The notes below the pieces were generated by a model that had not been told where the DNA came from, did not search any database, and saw only the letters and a program-made list of their open reading frames with translations. Positions 32,615 through 41,617 of a DNA stretch of 64,000 bases are shown here, in pieces. The position numbers and the translations under genes are program-made. The stretch covers positions 62,001 through 126,000 of the forward strand of contig CAZIOT010000003.1 in the NCBI GenBank assembly GCA_964540965.1, in the 5' to 3' direction. Each line of letters begins with the position of its first letter. Position 1 is the first letter of the stretch. This DNA comes from JADYZU01 sp964540965. Its GTDB lineage: Bacteria > Pseudomonadota > Alphaproteobacteria > Rhodobacterales > Rhodobacteraceae.

Positions 32615-33385
32615 TCAGTGTCGCGCGACCAGCATCAGGAACAGACGGCGGAACGGGAACAGCACGCTGCCGTCCGCCTCGGGGGGATAGGCGGCGGCAA
32701 GGGCCGCGTCATAGGCCGGCAGGAACCGCGCGACTTCCTCCGGCGTCATCCGCTCGACCCAGGGGCGCAGCGCCGTCGACGCGGTAAAGGCACGCACCGG
32801 ATGCCCCTCGGCCACCGGGGCAAGGTGCTGAAGATATTCGGTTTCCCAGACCGCGACCTCGCCCAGGGGCGCCAGCAGCCGGTGATAGCCGGCGGGCTCA
32901 CCCACCGGCGGCACCCAGCCGGACAGGTCGAAACGGTCGGGGAACAGCGCCGCGGCCGTCTCGCGCAGCAGCCGGTGCGAGGGCGCGGCGAACTGGCGTG
33001 GCATCTGCACCGCCAGAGTGCCGCCGGGCGCCAGCAACCCCGCCAGCCGCGGCAAGAGCGCAGCATGGTCGGGCAGCCAGTGCAGCACCGCGTTCGAGAA
33101 GATCAGCCCCACCGGCGCAACCGGCGCCCAGCGGGCAATGTCGGATTCCACCGTCGCGTCATAGCCGCGCGCCTGCGCCAGCATCGCGGGCGAGGCATCG
33201 ACGCCGATCAGCCGCCGCTTGGGAAAGCGGCCGCGCAAGGACGCGGCGGCGGCGCCGTCACCGCAGCCCAGATCCACCACATCGCCGGCGGGCGGCACGC
33301 CGACCTGCATCAGCAGGTCAAGTGCCGGCCGCATCCGCAAGGCCCTGAACCGCGCATAGGCGCCCGGATCCCAATCACTGCGCAT
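32615..33385 (-). CDS. tam: Trans-aconitate 2-methyltransferase
   Basis: A 256-residue class I SAM methyltransferase. The start DWDPGAYARFRALRMRPALDLL is the Tam signature; motif I is VVDLGCGDGAA, and FSNAVLHWLPDH and GWVPPVGEPAGYHRLL also match Tam. It methylates trans-aconitate, a spontaneous inhibitor of the TCA cycle. It appears to be a single gene between the ftsH terminator and the fhs operon; the ftsH terminator lies about 50 bp upstream of its promoter region on the other side. Confidence 0.87.
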   Translation of the reverse strand: MRSDWDPGAYARFRALRMRPALDLLMQVGVPPAGDVVDLGCGDGAAAASLRGRFPKRRLIGVDASPAMLAQARGYDATVESDIARWAPVAPVGLIFSNAVLHWLPDHAALLPRLAGLLAPGGTLAVQMPRQFAAPSHRLLRETAAALFPDRFDLSGWVPPVGEPAGYHRLLAPLGEVAVWETEYLQHLAPVAEGHPVRAFTASTALRPWVERMTPEEVARFLPAYDAALAAAYPPEADGSVLFPFRRLFLMLVARH

Positions 33386-33463
33386 GGATCACCTCGGCCG
33401 TCGGGAATCGCTCACATCGGCGCCGGGATAGCCGCCCGCCGGCGCGCGGTCAAAGCCGGAACG

Positions 33464-33488
33464 AAAAAGGGGGCCGCAAAGCCCCCTT
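33464..33488 (-). terminator. Intrinsic terminator of ftsH
   Basis: Read on the minus strand: GGGGGC stem, TTTGCG loop, GCCCCC, then TTTTT. Plus-strand positions are 33469-33474 with 33481-33486, and the A-run at 33464-33468. It ends the long ruvC-to-ftsH cluster. Confidence 0.85.
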
Positions 33489-33512
33489 CTCACCTCGATA
33501 TGACCGGATGGA

Positions 33513-35435
33513 TCAGGCCAGCGGTTCCGGCTCCAGCCCGCCGTCATCCTTGGCCCGCCGCGGCCGCGGCGTCTTGGGGATCGCGGTGACCGACGACCCG
33601 CCCGAGGGCGGCGAGGCGGAATCGGTGTCGTCGCCCTTGTGCAGCGCCTCGCCGGCGATGACGCGGGTGATTTCCGATCCGGTCAGCGTCTCGTATTCCA
33701 GAAGGCCCTGTGCCAGCCGTTCCAGATCATCGCGCTTTTCGGTCAGGATGCGCTTGGCGGTCTCATAGCCTTCGTCGATGATCCGCTTCACCTCGTCGTC
33801 GATGACCTGCTGGGTGGTGCCGGAATGGTTGGTGCCGCCGGAATAGGTGCCCAGATAGGATTGCTGTTCGTTGGCAAGGTCGACATAGCCCAGCTTGTCG
33901 GACATGCCGAACTGGGTGACCATGGCCCGGGCGATCCGCGACGCCTGCTGGATGTCGCTGGTCGCGCCCGAAGTGACGTTGTCGGCGCCAAAGGTCAGCT
34001 CCTCGGCCACGCGGCCGCCCATCGCCATGGCGATCTTGGACCGATACTTGGTCAGCGTCACCGACAGCTGGTCACGTTCGGGCAGCGACAGCACCAGGCC
34101 CAGCGCGCGGCCGCGCGGGATGATCGTCGCCTTGTGGATCGGGTCGTGCTGCGGGACGTTCAGGCCGACGATGGCATGGCCGGCCTCGTGATAGGCGGTC
34201 AGGCGCTTTTCATCCTCGGACATGACCATGGAGCGGCGTTCCGCGCCCATCATCACCTTGTCCTTGGCGTTTTCAAAGTCGATCATGGTGACAAAGACCC
34301 GACCGACGCGGGCGGCCATCAGCGCCGCCTCGTTCACGAGGTTGGCCAGATCGGCGCCCGAGAAGCCGGGCGTGCCGCGGGCGATGATCCGCAGGTCGAC
34401 ATCGGGGCCCAGCGGCACCTTGCGGGCATGGACCGAGAGGATCTTTTCCCGGCCCTTGATGTCGGGGTTCGGCACCTGGATCTGGCGGTCGAACCGGCCG
34501 GGGCGCAAGAGCGCGGGGTCCAGCACGTCGGGCCGGTTGGTCGCCGCGACGATGATGATGCCCTCGTTCGCCTCGAACCCGTCCATCTCGACCAGAAGCT
34601 GGTTCAGCGTCTGTTCGCGTTCGTCGTTGCCGCCGCCATAGCCCACGCCACGCGACCGGCCCACCGCGTCGATTTCGTCGATGAAGACGATGCAGGGCGC
34701 GTTCTTTTTCGCCTGTTCGAACATGTCGCGCACGCGGGATGCGCCGACGCCCACGAACATTTCCACGAAATCCGAGCCCGAGATGGTGAAGAACGGCACC
34801 CCCGCCTCACCCGCGATGGCGCGGGCCAGCAGCGTCTTGCCGGTGCCCGGCGGACCGACGAGCAGCGCGCCCTTGGGGATCTTGCCGCCAAGGCGCGAGA
34901 ATTTCTGCGGGTTGCGCAGGAATTCGACGATTTCCTCAAGCTCTTCCTTGGCCTCGTCGATGCCGGCCACGTCGTCAAAGGTGATGCGGCCCTGCTTTTC
35001 GGTCAGCAGTTTCGCCCGGCTCTTGCCGAAACCCATGGCCCCGCCACGGCCACCGCCCTGCATCCGGTTCATGAAATAGATCCAGACGCCGATCAGCAGC
35101 AAGAAGGGCAGGATCGACAGGATGAAGGCGGTAAAGGTCGATTGTTGCTGGCTTTTCGCGGTGACCGGCACGCCCTTGGCGATCAGAAGTTCGGTCACCT
35201 GCGCGTCCTGCGGCAGGATGGTGGTATAGTTCTGCCCGTCGCTGGCGCGATAACGGACCGTCTCGCCGTCCAGCGTCACCTGCGCGACCTGGCCCGCCTC
35301 GACGGCCGAGACAAAGTCGGAATAGCTCTTGCCATTCGACGACATCGACGACTGGCCGTTGTTGAACAGATTGAACAGCGCCAGGATCAGAACGAAAAGG
35401 ACGACCCAGAAGGCGATGTTGCGCGCGTTGCCCAA
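33513..35435 (-). CDS. ftsH: ATP-dependent zinc metalloprotease FtsH
   Basis: A 640-residue membrane-anchored AAA+ protease. Two TM helices (about 7-25 and 103-122) flank a periplasmic loop. The AAA module has Walker A GPPGTGKTLLARA, Walker B IVFIDEIDAVG and the SRH with NRPDVLDPALLRPGRFDR. The zinc site HEAGHAIV is near residue 415, with the third ligand Asp in the following helical domain. A glycine-rich stretch (MQGGGRGGAMGFG) follows TM2. It degrades membrane and short-lived cytosolic proteins such as LpxC and sigma32. tilS is 81 bp upstream, a conserved arrangement. Confidence 0.97.
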   Translation of the reverse strand: MGNARNIAFWVVLFVLILALFNLFNNGQSSMSSNGKSYSDFVSAVEAGQVAQVTLDGETVRYRASDGQNYTTILPQDAQVTELLIAKGVPVTAKSQQQSTFTAFILSILPFLLLIGVWIYFMNRMQGGGRGGAMGFGKSRAKLLTEKQGRITFDDVAGIDEAKEELEEIVEFLRNPQKFSRLGGKIPKGALLVGPPGTGKTLLARAIAGEAGVPFFTISGSDFVEMFVGVGASRVRDMFEQAKKNAPCIVFIDEIDAVGRSRGVGYGGGNDEREQTLNQLLVEMDGFEANEGIIIVAATNRPDVLDPALLRPGRFDRQIQVPNPDIKGREKILSVHARKVPLGPDVDLRIIARGTPGFSGADLANLVNEAALMAARVGRVFVTMIDFENAKDKVMMGAERRSMVMSEDEKRLTAYHEAGHAIVGLNVPQHDPIHKATIIPRGRALGLVLSLPERDQLSVTLTKYRSKIAMAMGGRVAEELTFGADNVTSGATSDIQQASRIARAMVTQFGMSDKLGYVDLANEQQSYLGTYSGGTNHSGTTQQVIDDEVKRIIDEGYETAKRILTEKRDDLERLAQGLLEYETLTGSEITRVIAGEALHKGDDTDSASPPSGGSSVTAIPKTPRPRRAKDDGGLEPEPLA

Positions 35436-35516
35436 GGCATGGCTCCTGTCAGTGGCATGGACTGGCGGACCCTCGGGGCCGCGGTTCTCTCCAAAATAGG
35501 CATGGGGCGCGGATGT

Positions 35517-36752
35517 TCAATCCGATTTCAGGAATGTTGCGAAATCCGCGACAAGCCGCGCAGTCCAGCCGGCAGGGTTTCCGGCCAGCGGCGCCGCCAC
35601 CAGATCGGCGCCGCGCCAGACGGCGGGAGTGGCGAGCAGCGCCTGTCGCGGCAGGCCGGTGGCGCGCCAGTCGCAATCGCGGATCCCCTCGCCCAGCGCG
35701 CGGAGGGTCAGGCCCGGCTCATGCGGGCCGTCCAGATGCCAGCGGTTGTCCCAGAGCGCGGTGGTCGGCGTTTCCAGCCCGGCGACGGGGCGCAGCTCGC
35801 GGGCAAGGATGAGGCGGTCTTTCGTGCCGATGAGGAGCGCGCCGTGCAGGGTCCGGGTCTTGCCCCGCGTCACCTCGGGCAGGATCGGTTGCAGCGCCGA
35901 CAGGCGCGGCGGGTAGGGCGCGGAGGACAGCCAGCGCAGGGCTTCGGACAGCAGGCGCAATTGCGTCTCGTAGGGCAGAAGGCGCAGGGCGGGCACGTCC
36001 AGCACCACCGCGCCTGCCATTTCGGTCGCCATACGGTCCGCGGCAACGGAAGCGATCTCGCGCAGGGCATTGCGGGCAAAGGACAGGCGGACCGCGCTGA
36101 ACAGGATCGCGTCGCGGCTGATCCCCAGCCCCTCGAGCACCGGTAGCGCCTGCCGGATGCGCACCCGTTCGCTGGCAGGGTCGGTGTTGGACGGATCCTC
36201 GACCCAATCCAGCCCGCGCCCGTTCAGCCAGTCGCGCAACCCGGCCCGCGGCACATGTAGGTAAGGCCGGAGCCAGCGCAGCCCGAACCGCGACGTGGCG
36301 CCCTGCATCGCCGACAGCCCGTCCACGCCCGACCCCCGCGCAAGGCGCATCAGAAACGTCTCGGCCTGATCGTCCTCGGTATGGGCCAGCGCCACCCGGT
36401 CAAGGCCCCGGCCCGTCGCCCAGTCCGCCAACAGCCGATAGCGGGCGTCCCGCGCGGCGGCGGGCAGGTTGCCGTGGCCGTCCCAGCCCGACCAGCGCAG
36501 GGTGTCATGCGGGAGGCCCAGACCGGCACAGGTGCGGGCGACAAAGGCGGCCTCTGCCGCCGCCTCGGGCCGCAGCCCGTGGTCGACCGTCGCCACCGCC
36601 ACCGGAATGCCGCGGTCGCGCAGCGCCGGCCCCAGCATGTGCAGCATGGCCATCGAATCGCCACCACCGGAAACCGCAAGGCCGACGCCCTTCGGCGCCG
36701 GCCCTTGCAGGATCATCGACAGGGCCCGCGCGGCCAGATCCGTCACGGACAC
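35517..36752 (-). CDS. tilS: tRNA(Ile)-lysidine synthase TilS
   Basis: 411 residues. The PP-loop SGGGDSMAMLHML near residue 28 is the ATP-binding site; HTEDDQAETFLMRLARGSGVDGL and RPYLHVPRAGLRDWL are family blocks, with a C-terminal domain after about residue 230. TilS converts C34 of tRNA-Ile(CAU) to lysidine so that it reads AUA. The start is a GTG at 36752, overlapping the cpoB stop by 10 bp; an ATG 12 codons later is possible but would shorten the N-terminus. Confidence 0.93.
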   Translation of the reverse strand: MSVTDLAARALSMILQGPAPKGVGLAVSGGGDSMAMLHMLGPALRDRGIPVAVATVDHGLRPEAAAEAAFVARTCAGLGLPHDTLRWSGWDGHGNLPAAARDARYRLLADWATGRGLDRVALAHTEDDQAETFLMRLARGSGVDGLSAMQGATSRFGLRWLRPYLHVPRAGLRDWLNGRGLDWVEDPSNTDPASERVRIRQALPVLEGLGISRDAILFSAVRLSFARNALREIASVAADRMATEMAGAVVLDVPALRLLPYETQLRLLSEALRWLSSAPYPPRLSALQPILPEVTRGKTRTLHGALLIGTKDRLILARELRPVAGLETPTTALWDNRWHLDGPHEPGLTLRALGEGIRDCDWRATGLPRQALLATPAVWRGADLVAAPLAGNPAGWTARLVADFATFLKSD

Positions 36753-37573
36753 CCCAGCCGCGACCGTTCCGTCACCGCGGCGCCCGCCGCGGCCGAAGTG
36801 GGGAACCGCGTCATCACCTCGTTCAGCGTCACGCAGGCATCCGGCCCCTGCCCCAATGCGGCCAGCGAGATGCCCAGATGCAGCAGCGCATCCGCCGCAA
36901 CCGGCCCGTCGGGTTCGCCCGAGAAACTGTCAAGATAGGCCCGCGCCGCATCCGACACCTGCCCCAGCCCCTCAAGCGCCTGGCCGCGCAGATACATCGC
37001 CTGCCCGGTCATTGGCCCGCCGGGATAGGCCGCGACAAAGGACGCAAACTGGTCAGCGGCGCTGCGAAAGTCACCCTGGGCGAGCGCCTCCTGCGCCCGC
37101 GTGAAGTCTGCCTGCTCGCTCATCGTCAGTTCGGGGCCCGAGGTCTCGGTCGCCGTATCGGGCGTCGGCACCGTGGTGCCGTTGTCGACGCCGCCAAGGC
37201 TGGGCGTGTCGCCCAGAAGGCTGATGTCGCAGCCCGGCTCAAGTTCGCACAGGCGGAATTCCAGATCGCCGATGCGGTTGGTGCCATCGACGGTGATCCG
37301 GTTGATGCGGAATTCCAGCTCCTCGGCCTTGGAGGTGAGGCGGACCAGCTGCGCCTCGATCGCGTCCAGCCGTTCGAGCGGCGTATTGCCCGCCACGCCC
37401 GCGGTCAGTTGCCCCGAGGCGGTCAGTTCCGACCGCAGCCCGGTGATGTCGGCATAGAGGCTGGCCAGTTCCTGCCGGATATCGGCCAGCGTGCCGGCGT
37501 CCTGTGCGCGCACGGGCGCGGCCAGCGCCAGTGCCGCCAGCCCGCCCAGGAGAACCCCGCGCAGCCCGCGCAT
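36743..37573 (-). CDS. cpoB: Tol-Pal system protein CpoB (YbgF)
   Basis: 276 residues: signal peptide (MRGLRGVLLGGLAALALA, cleavage near VRAQ), an N-terminal coiled coil (TLADIRQELASLYADITGLRSEL; ERLDAIEAQLVRLTSKAEEL), a spacer with Cys pair CELEPGC, then three TPR-like repeats (QADFTRAQEALAQGDFRSAADQF onward). CpoB links Tol-Pal to peptidoglycan synthesis during division. It starts 1 nt after pal ends and overlaps tilS. Confidence 0.93.
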   Translation of the reverse strand: MRGLRGVLLGGLAALALAAPVRAQDAGTLADIRQELASLYADITGLRSELTASGQLTAGVAGNTPLERLDAIEAQLVRLTSKAEELEFRINRITVDGTNRIGDLEFRLCELEPGCDISLLGDTPSLGGVDNGTTVPTPDTATETSGPELTMSEQADFTRAQEALAQGDFRSAADQFASFVAAYPGGPMTGQAMYLRGQALEGLGQVSDAARAYLDSFSGEPDGPVAADALLHLGISLAALGQGPDACVTLNEVMTRFPTSAAAGAAVTERSRLGCP

Positions 37574-37574
37574 C

Positions 37575-38102
37575 TCAGCTCAGCGCCGAAATCGAGATGA
37601 CCGTCACCGCGCGACGGTTCTGCGAATAGCAGCTGTCGTCCGCGCAGGTGGCGACGGGGCGTTCCTTGCCATAGGAAATCGTCCGCAGCCGGTCGCCCGG
37701 CACCCCGCGCGAGATCAGGTATTCCCGCACCGCATTGGCGCGGCGGGCGCCCAGCGCGACGTTGTATTCGCGGGTCCCCTGTTCGTCGGCATGGCCCTCG
37801 ATCACGATCAGGTACTGGCTGTTGGTCATCAGCCATTGCGCCTGCCCGTCAAGCGTCTGCATCGCCTGTGCCGTCAGGGTGGACTGGTCGACCTCAAAGA
37901 ACACCCGGTCGCCGATGGTTTGGGCGAAATAGGCCGCGCTGGCCGGGTCGCCGGCACCGCCCGGCAGCGCGTTCGGATCGACAGCGCCATTGGCGCCCAG
38001 CGCGTTCGGATCGGTGCCGTTGCCGCCGAAACGGTCTGGGCGGGTGCAGGCCGACATGGCCATGACGCCGACAAGAAGCGCCGCGGTCATCATTCTGGTC
38101 AT
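37575..38102 (-). CDS. pal: Peptidoglycan-associated lipoprotein Pal
   Basis: 175 residues with lipobox VMAMSAC near residue 19, an Asn/Gly-rich spacer and an OmpA_C domain. VFFEVDQSTLTAQAMQTLDGQ, IEGHADEQGTREYNVALGARRANAV and NRRAVTVI contain the Asp and Arg that bind peptidoglycan diaminopimelate. CADDSC may form a disulfide. Pal tethers the outer membrane to the wall and binds TolB. It lies 85 bp after tolB in the tol operon. Confidence 0.96.
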   Translation of the reverse strand: MTRMMTAALLVGVMAMSACTRPDRFGGNGTDPNALGANGAVDPNALPGGAGDPASAAYFAQTIGDRVFFEVDQSTLTAQAMQTLDGQAQWLMTNSQYLIVIEGHADEQGTREYNVALGARRANAVREYLISRGVPGDRLRTISYGKERPVATCADDSCYSQNRRAVTVISISALS

Positions 38103-38187
38103 CAGGCTGGTCCTTCAAGGAAACGCACGGGAAAACTGTTGGATCGACCCTAGCACGCGCCTTGCGGCGCGGCCAGTCAAAGCCGCG

Positions 38188-39510
38188 TCAGGGCTGCAGC
38201 GGCCCCCAGGACGGGTCCGAGGCAAAGCCCCCCGTCGCCACCGGCACCGGCTGGTTGCCGACGATGCTGACGGTATAGAGCGACGGGCCGCCGGTCGCGC
38301 CAAGAACCTCGCGCGTGAACATCAGCACGCGGCCGTTCGGTGCCCAGGTCGGGCTTTCGTCCAGCGGCGAACGGGTGAGGTTGCGTTCTTCGGATCCGTC
38401 GGTGCGCATGACGCCGATATAGAAGTCTCCCCCCGCCTGCCGGGTATAGGCGATCAGGTCGCCGCGCGGTGACCACACCGGGCTGCCATAGCGGCCGTCG
38501 CCAAAGGAAATCCGCCGCGGCTCGCCCCCGGAAATCGGCATGATGTAGATCTGCTGAGTGCCCGAGCGGTCGCTTTCGAACACGATCTGGGTGCCATCCG
38601 GCGACAGCGAGGGCGCGGTCTCGATCGAGGGCGCATCGGTCAGCCGCACATGCCGGCCCGAGGCAAGGTCGGTCATCCAGATGTCGGTATTGCCGCCATT
38701 GGCCAGCGAATAGATCACCTGCCGCCCGTCGCGGGAAAAGCGCGGGGTAAAGGCCATCTCGCCCGGCGCGGTCGCGACCTGGATACGGCCGACGCTGGCC
38801 ACATCCAGCATGTCGATCCGCGGGCTGCCGGATTCATAGCTGGTGAACAGCACCCGGTCGCCGGTCGGCGAAAACCGCGGCGCCAGGACCAGCGCGCTGG
38901 AATCGGTCAGATACTGAATGTTGGCGCCATCGTAATCCATGATCGCCAGCCGCTTGAGCCGGGCATCCTTGGGCCCGCTTTCGGCGACGAACACCACGCG
39001 GCTGTCGAAATAGCCGCCCTCGCCCGTCACCCGGGAATAGACCGCATCGGCCACCTTGTGCGCCATCCGCCGCCAGCCCGACAAGGTGCCGGCAAACTGC
39101 AGCCCCTCGCCCAGTTCCTGCCGAGCGGCCACGTCATAAAGGCGGAACTTCACCACGATCTGGTCGCCCTGCACCGACACCGCCCCGGTGATCAGCGCCT
39201 CGACATTGATCGCGCCCCAATCGGCAAAGGCCACGGGATCGCTGAAATTCGCCACGGTCGAGATGAAGGCCGAGGACGGGACTTCGCGGAACAGGCCCGA
39301 TCCGGTCAGATCCGCGGCGATCAGCCGGCTGATCTCGGCGGCGGCCTGTTCGGACCCGGCGGTTTCGGCCTGGAATTGCGGCACCGCAAAGGGCAAGGGC
39401 TGGATCACGCCATCGGTGATGGTGATTTCCAGCGCCCGGCCGGCCACGGGCAAGAGGGCCCCGGCGCCAAGCGCGGCAGCGGCAAGAAGGGAAAGCAGGT
39501 GGCGTTTCAT
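38188..39510 (-). CDS. tolB: Tol-Pal translocation protein TolB
   Basis: 440 residues: signal peptide MKRHLLSLLAAAALGAGALL (cleavage near GRA), the N-terminal alpha/beta domain (to about 165), then a six-bladed WD40-like beta-propeller with repeated PRFSPTGDRVLF, PSLSPDGTQIVF and PVWSPRGDLIAY units. TolB binds Pal in the periplasm. The start at 39510 lacks a strong Shine-Dalgarno but gives a proper signal peptide. 121 bp separate it from the TolA-C-like gene upstream. Confidence 0.96.
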   Translation of the reverse strand: MKRHLLSLLAAAALGAGALLPVAGRALEITITDGVIQPLPFAVPQFQAETAGSEQAAAEISRLIAADLTGSGLFREVPSSAFISTVANFSDPVAFADWGAINVEALITGAVSVQGDQIVVKFRLYDVAARQELGEGLQFAGTLSGWRRMAHKVADAVYSRVTGEGGYFDSRVVFVAESGPKDARLKRLAIMDYDGANIQYLTDSSALVLAPRFSPTGDRVLFTSYESGSPRIDMLDVASVGRIQVATAPGEMAFTPRFSRDGRQVIYSLANGGNTDIWMTDLASGRHVRLTDAPSIETAPSLSPDGTQIVFESDRSGTQQIYIMPISGGEPRRISFGDGRYGSPVWSPRGDLIAYTRQAGGDFYIGVMRTDGSEERNLTRSPLDESPTWAPNGRVLMFTREVLGATGGPSLYTVSIVGNQPVPVATGGFASDPSWGPLQP

Positions 39511-39631
39511 CTCTGTCCTCAAATCCTGGCCCCTGGGGCGGGCCTTGGGGCTGGGCGCCCGGTTATCCTTGCGGTCCGGCCTGACGCAGCCTTTCCGGTC
39601 GTGAACGGGGAAAGATCGGCAAAGGTTCCCG

Positions 39632-39982
39632 TCATCGCAAAGGCCCCCTTTGCGGATCGAACACGATTTCGACGCTCTGCCAAAGCGCATATTTCTGCGC
39701 CGGCAGGTCATAGCCGGCGCCCTTGCAGCGCCGGATGGCGCGCACGGCAGCGTTGAAGGCGGCATCGCTCAGTTCCGGGTCGATGCCCGGCGCGCTGACC
39801 ATGCGCGGATCGCCGACGACACGGCCATCGCGGTCCAGATCGAGCCCGACCGTCATCGGCACCAGCGCCGCGTCATCGCGCCAGCAGGCCGCAACAGCCT
39901 GCCGGAACGCGTCGATTTCCGCCGGGGTCAGCGCCGGGGCGGCCGTGACCGCGACCGAAAGGGTCAGCGCCAGGCCAATCAT
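39632..39982 (-). CDS. Stand-alone TolA C-terminal-domain paralogue, exported
   Basis: 116 residues. A signal peptide (MIGLALTLSVAVTAAPA) is followed at once by a domain that aligns with the last 100 residues of TolA next door: EIDAFRQAVAACWR matches TDAFRLAVQGCWR, and LDRDGRVVGD, AAFNAAVRAIRRC and the FDP-x-LR end are shared. It lacks the membrane anchor and the long linker. Its start overlaps the tolA stop by 4 bp (ATGA), so the two are translated together. It presumably acts in the periplasm with Pal/TolB or binds TolA partners; that role is inferred. Confidence 0.8.
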   Translation of the reverse strand: MIGLALTLSVAVTAAPALTPAEIDAFRQAVAACWRDDAALVPMTVGLDLDRDGRVVGDPRMVSAPGIDPELSDAAFNAAVRAIRRCKGAGYDLPAQKYALWQSVEIVFDPQRGPLR

Positions 39983-41121
39983 CTCAGCCTCATCGACGAG
40001 GGGTCGAAGGTGATCGTCACATCCTGCCACTGGTCGTATTTGTCGGGCGGAAGCTGGTAGCCGTCGGTGCTCTGGCAGCGCAGGACCGCGCGGCGGGCGG
40101 CCTCGAAGGCGGCATTCACGGCGCCCTGCGACCCGCCGCTGTCGCGGACCAGCCGCACGTCGCCGATCACCCGTCCGTCGCGGTCAAGCTGGAAGTTGAC
40201 CGTGACCTGCACCTGCGACGATTCGGAACCGGGGTCGACGCGCCAGCAGCCCTGCACGGCCAGACGGAAGGCATCGGTTTCCGCGCCGGTCATCGGCGGG
40301 CCGGCCTGCGCGGCGGCGCCGCCGGTTTCGGTCGCGGGTTCGCTGGCAACGGCAGCGGCGAGCGCCGCGGCGACGTCATCCTCGCTGACATTCTGCGAGG
40401 CGGCGACGGCCTCTTCCACAGGCTCTTCGGCCGGTTCCTCGGACTGCACCGCCGGGCGGGCCGGGCGCGATGGCGGGCGCAGCGCGCTTTCCGGCGCGCC
40501 CGAGGGCTGGTCGGCCTCGGTCACGATCTCGGTCGTGGCCTCTTCGGGGGCGGTGGCCTCGGACGCTTCCTCGACCACCTCGGCCGCGGCGTCGGGGCTG
40601 ACCTCCTGCTGCACCTCGGGGGCGACCTCGGCCTCGGGCGGCGGCGGGGCGACCGGCATCGGCGCCACCTGATCGGCGGGGCGCGGCTGCGGGCGGCTGT
40701 CGGTTTCGGGCGCCGGCGGCGGCACGAAGGGTTCGGGCGCCACCATGTCGGGGGCGGCGTCGGTCACCTCGGCGGGCGCCGGGATCGGTTCGGGCGCGGG
40801 CGGCGGCGGGGTTTCCTCGGCCGGCGCCTCGGGCTGCGGTTCCGGCGCCGGGGCCGCGACCTCCTGCACCTCCTCGGGAACGGACGGCGCGTCCTCGGGC
40901 GCCGGCGCCGCCGGTTCCTGGCCCAGTTCCGTCGCCGGATCCGGGGTGCGGGCGGCCATAAGCTCTTGATATTCCTCGCCCGAGATCACCGAAATCGGCG
41001 TCACTTCCAGTGGCAGGGGTTCGTTGCTCAGCCCAAGGCCCGAGATGAGCCAGACGACAAGCACGACATGGCCCGCCCCTGAAACCCATCCGCCCGGCGT
41101 GACATCCGCGACCCCCGGCAT
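39979..41121 (-). CDS. tolA: Tol-Pal protein TolA
   Basis: 380 residues. One TM helix near the N-terminus (GHVVLVVWLISGLGL), then a Pro/Ala/Glu-rich linker of about 210 residues, and a C-terminal domain (DAFRLAVQGCWRVDPGSES to the end, with a Cys pair CW/RCQ). TolA spans the periplasm between TolQR and TolB/Pal. The linker is acidic and proline-rich rather than the Lys/Ala helical type of enteric TolA. It follows tolR by 9 bp. Confidence 0.93.
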   Translation of the reverse strand: MPGVADVTPGGWVSGAGHVVLVVWLISGLGLSNEPLPLEVTPISVISGEEYQELMAARTPDPATELGQEPAAPAPEDAPSVPEEVQEVAAPAPEPQPEAPAEETPPPPAPEPIPAPAEVTDAAPDMVAPEPFVPPPAPETDSRPQPRPADQVAPMPVAPPPPEAEVAPEVQQEVSPDAAAEVVEEASEATAPEEATTEIVTEADQPSGAPESALRPPSRPARPAVQSEEPAEEPVEEAVAASQNVSEDDVAAALAAAVASEPATETGGAAAQAGPPMTGAETDAFRLAVQGCWRVDPGSESSQVQVTVNFQLDRDGRVIGDVRLVRDSGGSQGAVNAAFEAARRAVLRCQSTDGYQLPPDKYDQWQDVTITFDPSSMRLR

Positions 41122-41130
41122 GGCGGCGTC

Positions 41131-41616
41131 CTAGCCGCCGTCCTGCGCGGGCGTGCCGCCCAGCGTCGGACCGCCGGTATCGGTGACAAGGCCGATGTCG
41201 GAAAACCCGCCGGCATTCAGCGCGCCCATCACCGCGGCCACGCGGTTCCAGTCGTTCGTGCCATCGGCGCGCAGGAAGATGCGGTTCGACTCACGCTCGG
41301 CGGCAATCGCCTGAAGCCGGGCGACCAGTTCCTCGAACGGCACCTCGGTCTCCTGGATCATGGTCAGCCCCTCGGCGGTGATGGTCACCGTCAGGGGATC
41401 CTCCTGTTCCGGCGGCAGGGCAGAGGCGGCCGATTTCGGCAGTTCCACCGGCACGCCGACCGTCATCAGCGGCGCCGCCACCATGAAGATGATGAGCAGC
41501 ACCAGCATCACGTCGACAAAGGGCGTGATGTTGATTTCCGCCATCGGCTGACTGCGCGAGCGGCGCCGGCGGCGACCGCCGCCCCCGCCTGCCGCTTTCA
41601 TGACCCCGGCGCCCAT
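41131..41616 (-). CDS. tolR: Tol-Pal protein TolR (ExbD family)
   Basis: 161 residues with an Arg/Gly-rich cytoplasmic start (KAAGGGGGRRRRRSRS), one TM helix containing the conserved Asp (MAEINITPFVDVMLVLLIIF) and the periplasmic ExbD domain. TolR uses the proton-motive force with TolQ to drive TolA. The start at 41616 follows the tolQ stop by one base; an upstream in-frame ATG at 41697 would overlap tolQ. A poly-Gly/Arg N-terminus is a little longer than usual. Confidence 0.95.
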   Translation of the reverse strand: MGAGVMKAAGGGGGRRRRRSRSQPMAEINITPFVDVMLVLLIIFMVAAPLMTVGVPVELPKSAASALPPEQEDPLTVTITAEGLTMIQETEVPFEELVARLQAIAAERESNRIFLRADGTNDWNRVAAVMGALNAGGFSDIGLVTDTGGPTLGGTPAQDGG

Positions 41617-41617
41617 G

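Noticed and set aside
33639..36146. An 835-codon open frame on the plus strand
   Set aside because: Antisense to ftsH and tilS; no domain and no initiation signal.
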